This document shows, in pieces, positions 1 to 4,254 of a stretch of DNA of 5,589 bases. Numbering within the stretch: the first letter of the stretch is position 1; the number at the start of each line of letters is the position of its first letter. The DNA is from Eubacteriales bacterium. Lineage in GTDB: Bacteria; Bacillota; Clostridia; Christensenellales; CAG-138. Below the pieces are notes generated by a model, which was given only the letters and a program-made list of their open reading frames with translations, did no database searches and was not told where the DNA came from. The position numbers were made by a program, and so were the translations under genes. The stretch is taken from positions 1 through 5,589 of the forward strand of contig JAQVRG010000115.1 in NCBI GenBank assembly GCA_028701165.1. Reading direction: 5' to 3'.

Positions 1-783
1 GAGCAGACCGCCGTCCGGTCGCTTTTGCAGCGCCAGCTTCCCGTTTGCGCACAGCAAAAACACCGTGCGCTCTTCTTCGCGCCGCGCCTTTTTCGGCTTG
101 CGCACAGGCAGCGCCGTCTGCGTCCCCGCCGCGTGTCCTTCGCAGGACGCCCGCACGGGGCAGGCGGCGCAGCGCGGGCTTCGCGGCGTGCAAACGCAAG
201 CGCCAAGCTCCATAAGCGCCTGCGTAAACGTCCCCGCCGCGTCCGGCGGATAGATCGCGCGCAGCTGCTCGTCAAAGCTTCTACGCACCGCCGGCGCGTC
301 GATCGCCTGATGGCAGTCCGTCAGGCGCGCCATGATGCGAAGTACATTACCGTCTACAGCGGGCGTCGCTTCGCCAAAGCAGATCGAGCAGACCGCCCCC
401 GCCGTATACTCCCCGACCCCCGCAAGCGCCCGAATGCTTGCATAGTCCGCAGGGAAAACGCCGCCGTGTTCCGCCATCACCGTTTTCGCGGCCTTCTGTA
501 GATTCCGGGCGCGCCGATAATAGCCCAAGCCTTCCCAAAGCTTCATCAACCGTTCCTCCGGGCAGTCCGCAAGCGCGCGAACATCCGGCAGCGCTTGCAA
601 AAACCGCTCGTAATACCCCCGCACGGCCTCCACGCGGGTCTGCTGGAGCATGATCTCGCTCACCCATACATGGTAAGGCTCCCGATCCCGCCGCCAAGGC
701 AGCGCGCGGGCGTTATGCCCGTACCATGCAAGAAGGGGCGGCACGATATCCGCCAGTTGGTTTTTTCTTTGCTTTTCCACCAT
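1..783 (-). CDS. mutY: Adenine DNA glycosylase MutY, 3' end missing (cut by window edge)
   Basis: Base-excision repair enzyme that removes adenine mispaired with 8-oxoguanine or guanine. The visible 261 residues cover the whole catalytic part: LPWR (28-31), VSEIMLQQTRV (41-51) with the catalytic Glu43, EGLGYYRRARNL (84-95), the helix-hairpin-helix LAGVGEYTAGAV (120-131), and DGNVLR (144-149) with the catalytic Asp144. A 4Fe-4S cluster follows, with ligands Cys198, Cys205, Cys208 and Cys214 in the family spacing C-x6-C-x2-C-x5-C. The reading frame is still open at base 1, inside the start of the NUDIX-like 8-oxoG recognition domain (KRPDGGLL at 254-261); about 90-100 residues should lie outside. 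The start at ATG 783 gives the usual distance to LPWR. It has no good Shine-Dalgarno: GGCGGA lies 14 bases upstream, too far to be convincing. An in-frame GTG at 808-810 is a less likely alternative. It is divergent from trxA, with 96 bases between them. The function call is secure; the exact start is less so. Confidence 0.96.
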   Translation of the reverse strand, partial: MVEKQRKNQLADIVPPLLAWYGHNARALPWRRDREPYHVWVSEIMLQQTRVEAVRGYYERFLQALPDVRALADCPEERLMKLWEGLGYYRRARNLQKAAKTVMAEHGGVFPADYASIRALAGVGEYTAGAVCSICFGEATPAVDGNVLRIMARLTDCHQAIDAPAVRRSFDEQLRAIYPPDAAGTFTQALMELGACVCTPRSPRCAACPVRASCEGHAAGTQTALPVRKPKKARREEERTVFLLCANGKLALQKRPDGGLL

Positions 784-803
784 GCTATTGTAACATATCC
801 GCC

Positions 804-832
804 TGTTCACCCGCGCGGAATTATGGTAGAAT
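804..832 (+). promoter_or_regulatory. Candidate trxA promoter
   Basis: TAGAAT at 827-832 is preceded by TGG, giving an extended -10 (TGnTAnAAT). TGTTCA, a poor -35, lies 17 bases upstream at 804-809. Transcription would start near 839, leaving a leader of about 40 bases that keeps the AAGGAG ribosome site at 865-870. This is consistent with the sigma-A consensus, but it is a pattern match only. Confidence 0.45.
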
Positions 833-879
833 ATTTTTGACAAAATTGGACATCACTAATAAAAAAGGAGACGGGATAT

Positions 880-1188
880 ATGTCTGTCATCACCATCACG
901 GAACAAAACTTCGAGCAGGAGGTTCTGCAAGCGGACAAGCCGGTGCTCGTGGATTTCTGGGCTCCTTGGTGCGGCCCCTGCCGCATGGTAGGCCCCTTTG
1001 TGGAGCAGATCGCCGGCGAGCGCGGCGATATCAAGGTAGGCAAGGTCAACGTGGACGAAGAACCTGCGCTTGCGGCGCAATTTGGCATCATGAGCATCCC
1101 CATGCTGATGGTGTTCAAGGACGGCGCGCTTTACAACAAGGCGCTTGGCGCGCAGCCGAAAAGCAAGATACTGGAGCTTCTCAACTGA
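880..1188 (+). CDS. trxA: Thioredoxin
   Basis: Small cytoplasmic dithiol-disulfide oxidoreductase, 102 residues against the usual 102-110. It shows the complete thioredoxin fold signature: DFWAPWCGPC at 25-34 with the redox pair Cys31/Cys34, the buried Asp25, Lys55 in KVNVDEEP, and the cis-proline Pro74 in SIPM, followed by FKDG at 79-82. The residue after the cis-proline is Met75 where most thioredoxins have Thr, a minor oddity at the substrate-binding edge. The start at ATG 880 is fixed by AAGGAG at 865-870, nine bases upstream. The gene stops at a TGA and is followed by its own terminator, so it is probably a single-gene unit. It lies 258 bases before the selenium operon; thioredoxin systems are known to reduce selenium compounds, but a direct link here is only suggested by position. 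Confidence 0.96.
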   Translation: MSVITITEQNFEQEVLQADKPVLVDFWAPWCGPCRMVGPFVEQIAGERGDIKVGKVNVDEEPALAAQFGIMSIPMLMVFKDGALYNKALGAQPKSKILELLN

Positions 1189-1210
1189 TCGGCAAATCGC
1201 GTTTTGCATA

Positions 1211-1248
1211 GCGCGGAGGGTTTCTTCCCTTCGCGCTTTCCTTATCCT
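1211..1248 (+). terminator. Rho-independent terminator after trxA
   Basis: GCGCGGAGGG (1211-1220) pairs with CCCTTCGCGC (1227-1236) in a 10-bp stem with one G-U pair and a six-base TTTCTT loop. A T-rich tail, TTTCCTTATCC, starts at 1237. It lies 22 bases after the trxA stop and should separate trxA from the selenium operon. Confidence 0.85.
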
Positions 1249-1446
1249 TATGGCCGGCAAGATCTTTTCCTTTTATATAGACAGAGTTTACGGTTCTTTC
1301 GCAATATCGCCGCGTTTTTCACTTATTAACGAATACATATATAGGTATTTTCTATATTTCACCGTCAATATCCATACGATTTCCAATTTGCTTTTTGCTA
1401 TCGCCCCTTTTACTATGGTGGTAGAAATCGTTACGGAGGTATCGTC
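1249..1446 (+). promoter_or_regulatory. AT-rich leader before the selenium operon, with weak candidate promoter
   Basis: No gene is supported here. The stretch is clearly richer in A and T than the flanking genes, as expected for a promoter region. The best plus-strand promoter seen is TTGCTT (1388-1393), 17 bases, TACTAT (1411-1416), placing transcription near 1423 and leaving GGAGGT (1435-1440) intact. A short inverted repeat, ATATAG (1339-1344) and CTATAT (1352-1357) with a seven-base gap, might be an operator, but such pairs arise easily in AT-rich DNA. I see no recognised riboswitch. Confidence 0.35.
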
Positions 1447-2508
1447 ATGTCATTTTTGAAAAAACATTGGCAAGTCATTCTCACGGGTTTGGTCGTAGGC
1501 GCTTTCGCGGTAGCGCTCAGCGCGCTTGGCAATCCGGCAAACATGGGCTTCTGCATCGCGTGCTTCCTTCGGGATATCGCGGGCGGCGTCGGCCTTCATC
1601 GCGCCGAAGTGGTGCAGTATGTCCGTCCCGAGATCATCGGCCTTGTGCTGGGCGCCATGATCGCGGCTCTCATCGGCAAAGAATTCAAGCCCACCGGCGG
1701 CAGTTCTCCTATGACGCGCTTCGTCCTTGGTTTTGGCGTTATGGTCGGCGCGCTGATGTTCCTTGGCTGCCCGCTTCGTATGGTCATCCGCCTCGGCGGC
1801 GGCGATTTGAACGCGGTATTCGGCCTCGTCGGCTTTGCCGCAGGCATCCTGCTGGGCGTGGCGGCTCTGAACAAGGGCTTCTCCCTCAAGCGCAGCTATG
1901 CTATGCCCGCGCTTGAGGGGTATGCTACGCCCGCGATCAGCATTGCGCTGCTTGTGGCGCTCGTATGCTTCCCCGCGCTGCTCTTCTTTAGCGAAAAAGG
2001 CCCCGGCTCCATGCGCGCGCCTTTGCTGTTCGCGCTTGCGGCGGGTCTGATCGTCGGCGCTTTGGCGCAGCGCTCCCGCCTGTGCATGGTCGGCGGCATC
2101 CGTGACGCGGCCATGTTTAAGGACTACCATCTGCTGCTGGGCTTTGCCGCGATCCTCGTTGCCGTGCTTATCCGCAACCTCGCGCTGGGCAAATTCACCC
2201 TCTCCATGGCAAAGCAGCCCGTTGCGCACACCGACGGCCTTTGGAACGCGCTCGGCATGCTGCTTGTGGGCTTTGCAAGCGTTCTCTTGGGCGGCTGCCC
2301 CCTGCGCCAGCTCATCCTCGCCGGCAGCGGCAGCGCCGACAGCGGCGTCGCGGTGATCGGCATGACGGTTGGCGCGGCCTTCTGCCACAACTTCAAGCTG
2401 GCCTCCTCCGCCGACGGCCCCACCCCCAACGGTAAGATCGCCGTCATCCTCTTCCTCGTCATCACCGCTGTCATTGCGGTATGCAACCTGCAAAAAGAAA
2501 AGGAGTAA
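1447..2508 (+). CDS. yedE: YedE-type selenium metabolism membrane protein (YeeE/YedE transporter family)
   Basis: Integral membrane protein of 353 residues, probably moving a selenium or sulfur species across the cytoplasmic membrane; the substrate has not been shown. I count 8-10 hydrophobic segments, roughly 10-27, 62-77, 92-108, 122-141, 163-182, 192-208, 228-248, 265-284, 300-314 and 330-347. The sequence is an internal duplication typical of the family. Half one has FCIACFLRD (35-43) and FLGCPLR (105-111) before a Gly-rich turn. Half two has SRLCMVGGIRD (210-220) and LGGCPLR (281-287) before another Gly-rich turn. Cys36, Cys39, Cys108, Cys213 and Cys284 sit in these motifs and are the likely chalcogen-handling thiols. 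The start at ATG 1447 has GGAGGT six bases upstream. The stop overlaps the ribosome site of the next gene, and there are only five bases between the coding regions. Placement upstream of selD favours the selenium-linked YedE/FdhT branch over a thiosulfate transporter. Confidence 0.9.
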   Translation: MSFLKKHWQVILTGLVVGAFAVALSALGNPANMGFCIACFLRDIAGGVGLHRAEVVQYVRPEIIGLVLGAMIAALIGKEFKPTGGSSPMTRFVLGFGVMVGALMFLGCPLRMVIRLGGGDLNAVFGLVGFAAGILLGVAALNKGFSLKRSYAMPALEGYATPAISIALLVALVCFPALLFFSEKGPGSMRAPLLFALAAGLIVGALAQRSRLCMVGGIRDAAMFKDYHLLLGFAAILVAVLIRNLALGKFTLSMAKQPVAHTDGLWNALGMLLVGFASVLLGGCPLRQLILAGSGSADSGVAVIGMTVGAAFCHNFKLASSADGPTPNGKIAVILFLVITAVIAVCNLQKEKE

Positions 2509-2513
2509 CGCAT

Positions 2514-2723
2514 ATGAAGCACATCGACGCGATCGGTCTTTCCTGTCCTCAGCCCGTGCTGCTGTGCAAAAAGGCGCTTGCCGCTTCTCCCGAGGGGATC
2601 GAGATCGAGGTGGATAACACCACCGCCTGCGGCAACGTAACGCGCTTTGCCGAAAATCTGGGCTACAAGGTAACGGTCAAGGAAGCGGACGGCACATATC
2701 TCCTTGCCATCGCCAAGGCCTAG
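2514..2723 (+). CDS. TusA/SirA-like protein, YedF N-terminal-domain type
   Basis: A 69-residue cytoplasmic protein of the TusA fold (sulfur or selenium carrier). GLSCPQP at 8-14 carries the family CPxP motif, with Cys11 as the expected persulfide or perselenide carrier. The segment VDNTTACGNVTRFAENLGY matches the VDN..A..NV.RFA...GY pattern of YedF, a selenium-metabolism protein, better than that of plain TusA. YedF as usually described is about 200 residues, with a C-terminal DsrE-like domain. Here the frame closes at TAG 2721-2723 and the next gene begins 16 bases later, so that domain is absent. The start at ATG 2514 is chosen because AGGAG at 2501-2505 sits eight bases upstream and the protein then begins directly at the first strand; an in-frame ATG at 2481 lies inside yedE. 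Role in selenium transfer is inferred from family and operon. Confidence 0.9.
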   Translation: MKHIDAIGLSCPQPVLLCKKALAASPEGIEIEVDNTTACGNVTRFAENLGYKVTVKEADGTYLLAIAKA

Positions 2724-2733
2724 ACTGTATAAT
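2704..2733 (+). promoter_or_regulatory. Candidate internal promoter for DUF3343-selD
   Basis: TTGCCA (2704-2709, five of six matches to TTGACA) and a perfect TATAAT (2728-2733) are separated by 18 bases. The -35 lies inside the last codons of the TusA-like gene, and the -10 lies in the 16-base gap after it. With a six-base discriminator, transcription would begin at 2740, the A of the DUF3343 start codon, giving a leaderless message. This rests on consensus match only. Confidence 0.5.
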
Positions 2734-2739
2734 ACGGGT

Positions 2740-2985
2740 ATGGAATACATAGCGACTTTTCATACCCATTTTGCAGCGCAGGCTTTCGCAAGAAAGCTTG
2801 GCAAAGAATCCATTGAGGCGCGCATGATGCCTGTGCCGCGTTGTTTGAGCGCGAGCTGCGGCACATGCGTCGCCTTTTCCTATGCGGGCGATTTTCGTTC
2901 CCTGCTCGTGCGGGATACGCAAGCCGTCTACGCGGTGGAAAACAATGCGTACACGCAAGAATACGCCGATGAGGAAAACTTATGA
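2740..2985 (+). CDS. DUF3343 (putative Se/S carrier-like) protein
   Basis: An 81-residue soluble protein matching the DUF3343 family, which is common beside selenium genes and has been proposed to carry selenium or sulfur; the biochemical role is not established. It begins MEYIATFHTH with the family's ferredoxin-like beta-alpha start. The hallmark segment is MPVPRCLSASCGTC at 30-43, containing the conserved PR-x-x-S-x-SCG core. Cys40 is the conserved cysteine, with Cys35 and Cys43 as extra thiols nearby. The start at ATG 2740 is chosen because homologous sequence begins there; a TTG at 2704 would add 12 residues without family character. No Shine-Dalgarno precedes the ATG, unlike its neighbours, so translation would depend on coupling to the upstream gene or on a leaderless transcript. 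Its stop TGA overlaps the selD start (ATGA), pointing to translational coupling with selD. Confidence 0.88.
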   Translation: MEYIATFHTHFAAQAFARKLGKESIEARMMPVPRCLSASCGTCVAFSYAGDFRSLLVRDTQAVYAVENNAYTQEYADEENL

Positions 2986-4034
2986 CGCAGAATGAAAGCA
3001 TCCATCTGACCCAGATGACGACCTGCGGCGGGTGAGCTGCCAAAACAGGGCCGGGCGTCCTGCACGACATGCTTTCCAACCTCCCGCGCGCCACAGACCC
3101 CGCTCTTTTGGTGGGGTTTGGTACGGATGACGACGCCGCCGCCTTCAAGGTGTCCGATACGCAGGCGCTTTTGCAGACCGTGGATTTCTTCCCGCCCATG
3201 GTGGACGACCCGTACACCTTCGGCGCGATTGCGGCTGCAAACGCGTTAAGCGACATCTATGCCATGGGCGGCACGCCCAAGCTTGCCTTGAATCTTTTCG
3301 CTTTTCCCTCGGATAAGCTGCCACCCGCCGCCGCGAACGCCATCCTCAAAGGCGGCGCGGATAAGGTGCTCGAAGCGGGCGCGCTTCTGTGCGGCGGTCA
3401 CACCATAGAGGATAAGGAGCCCAAATACGGGCTGTGCGTGACCGGCTTTGTGCATCCGGACAAGCTGCTTCGGAACGATACCGCCAAGGTTGGCGACGCG
3501 CTGATCTTAACAAAGCCCCTCGGCTCCGGCATCCTTACCACCGCCGCCAAGGCGGAGATGCTCGAAAGCGCGGATTACGACGACATGGTAACCGTGATGA
3601 CGACGCTTAACGCCGCCGCGCAGCGCGCCATGCAGGGCTTTACGGTGCATGCCTGCACGGACGTCACGGGCTTTGCGCTTCTTGGCCACGCGTCTGAAAT
3701 GGCAACCGGCAGTCTCGTTACGATTACATTGCGCGCCGACGCGGTTCCCGTTATGGATGCGGCGCTCCGCTTTGCCGCCATGGGGCTTGTCCCCGGCGGG
3801 GCGTATCGCAACCGCGATCATTTCGGCTGTTCCATTGCGATAGAGGAAGGCGTAGACCGCGCGCTGCAAGACGTTTTGTTCGATCCGCAAACCTCGGGCG
3901 GCCTGCTCATCAGCGTCCCCGAGGCGGACGCCGCCGCGCTGCTTGCGGCGCTTCGCAAGTCCTCGCCTTGGCCGCGTATCATCGGGCGCGTAGAGCCCTT
4001 TGACGGTATGGCCGTACGCGTATGCAACATCTAA
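2982..4034 (+). CDS. selD: Selenophosphate synthetase, selenocysteine-containing (UGA at 3033-3035)
   Basis: ATP-dependent enzyme making selenophosphate from selenide, the donor for selenocysteine and selenouridine. It is 350 residues, close to the 347 of the E. coli enzyme. The start at ATG 2982 has GAGG at 2971-2974 and overlaps the preceding stop by four bases. The N-terminal loop reads LTQMTTCGG-U-AAKTGPGVL. Sec18 (UGA) falls where E. coli SelD has catalytic Cys17, and Lys21 matches essential Lys20. Downstream are the Mg-ATP aspartates Asp51 (GTDDDAAAF), Asp91 (NALSDIYAMGG) and Asp227 (DVTGFALLGH), then GGHTIEDKEP and DPQTSGGLL (301-309). No other in-frame stop occurs before TAA at 4032-4034. 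Starting at the internal ATG 3069 instead would remove Sec18 and Lys21 and leave an enzyme without its active-site loop, so UGA readthrough is by far the better reading. A SECIS-like hairpin follows the UGA. It is the last gene of the selenium operon. Confidence 0.97.
3033..3035 (+). other. selD: UGA selenocysteine codon of selD
   Basis: An in-frame TGA at codon 18, between GGG (Gly17) and GCT (Ala19), in the motif GG-U-AAK. The aligned position is Cys or Sec throughout the SelD family. Frame, conservation on both sides and the hairpin just downstream all support recoding rather than termination or sequencing error. Confidence 0.95.
3046..3062 (+). promoter_or_regulatory. Bacterial SECIS element in selD coding sequence
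   Basis: CAGGGC (3046-3051) pairs with GTCCTG (3057-3062) in six base pairs, one of them G-U, around the five-base loop CGGGC (3052-3056). The loop begins 17 bases after the UGA and has G as its second base. Both points fit the known bacterial SECIS rules: apical loop about 16-37 bases downstream, and a G among the first two loop bases. SelB would bind here to deliver selenocysteyl-tRNA. The element also encodes the conserved TGPGVL residues, so part of the pairing could be a by-product of coding. Confidence 0.8.
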
Positions 4035-4048
4035 TTCTCCTTATCCCC

Positions 4049-4094
4049 CGCGCCGCCTGCAAGCATACCATCCTCGCAGACGGCGCGTCTTTTT
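4049..4094 (+). terminator. Rho-independent terminator of the selenium operon
   Basis: CGCGCCGCCTGC (4049-4060) pairs with GCAGACGGCGCG (4076-4087), 11 of 12 positions with one C-A mismatch, around a 15-base loop. TCTTTTT (4088-4094) follows. It lies 14 bases after the selD stop and should end the operon before the sensor gene. Confidence 0.85.
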
Positions 4095-4117
4095 ACCTCA
4101 ACGGCTAATTTGCCGCC

Positions 4118-4134
4118 ATTGCTCCGCAATTTTT
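4118..4134 (+). terminator. Possible small backup hairpin with T tract
   Basis: ATTGC (4118-4122) and GCAAT (4126-4130) form a five-base-pair stem around a TCC loop, running into a tract of five T (4130-4134, the first in the stem). It is weak alone, but it sits just behind the main terminator and could catch readthrough. Confidence 0.25.
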
Positions 4135-4143
4135 CCGTATGGG

Positions 4144-4172
4144 TTGCATGCAGCCGTAGTTTTGCCTATAAT
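4144..4172 (+). promoter_or_regulatory. Candidate promoter of the Cache-PAS sensor gene
   Basis: A perfect TATAAT at 4167-4172 has TTGCAT (4144-4149) exactly 17 bases upstream, in an AT-rich stretch after the selD terminator. Transcription near 4179 would leave a leader of about 75 bases before ATG 4255. The -35 matches only its TTG half. Confidence 0.5.
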
Positions 4173-4239
4173 TGTATATATTGATGGATTTATTTACATA
4201 TATCGTATCCTTATGCCCATTCCCGCAACAACAAGCCGC

Positions 4240-4247
4240 GGAAAGGA
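4240..4247 (+). promoter_or_regulatory. Ribosome binding site deciding the sensor gene start
   Basis: GGAAAGGA ends seven bases before ATG 4255. An in-frame ATG at 4213, 14 codons upstream, has no Shine-Dalgarno and would put a Pro/Thr-rich tail ahead of the positively charged membrane anchor, so 4255 is preferred. Confidence 0.75.
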
Positions 4248-4254
4248 AGCTTGC

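Noticed and set aside
25..697. Plus- and minus-strand frames over the left end (for example 25-501 plus and 347-697 minus)
   Set aside because: They are out-of-frame readings of mutY, whose catalytic and Fe-S motifs run continuously from 783 to 1 on the minus strand.
837..865. Perfect -35 TTGACA (837-842) with TAAAAA or TAATAA downstream as the trxA promoter
   Set aside because: Transcription would start at about 869-872, removing the AAGGAG ribosome site at 865-870. The -10 matches are also poor.
1186..1188. trxA stop TGA as a second selenocysteine codon
   Set aside because: The protein is already full length at residue 102, the following codons carry no thioredoxin sequence, and the hairpin downstream is a terminator with a T tail.
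1450..2493. Minus-strand open frame of 347 codons opposite yedE
   Set aside because: Its product is low-complexity, rich in Ala, Glu, Arg and His, with no family motifs; it is the shadow of the membrane protein gene.
3069..4034. selD as a 321-residue gene starting at internal ATG 3069
   Set aside because: It lacks the catalytic Sec18 and Lys21, has no ribosome site just upstream, and ignores conserved SelD sequence in the same frame from 2982.
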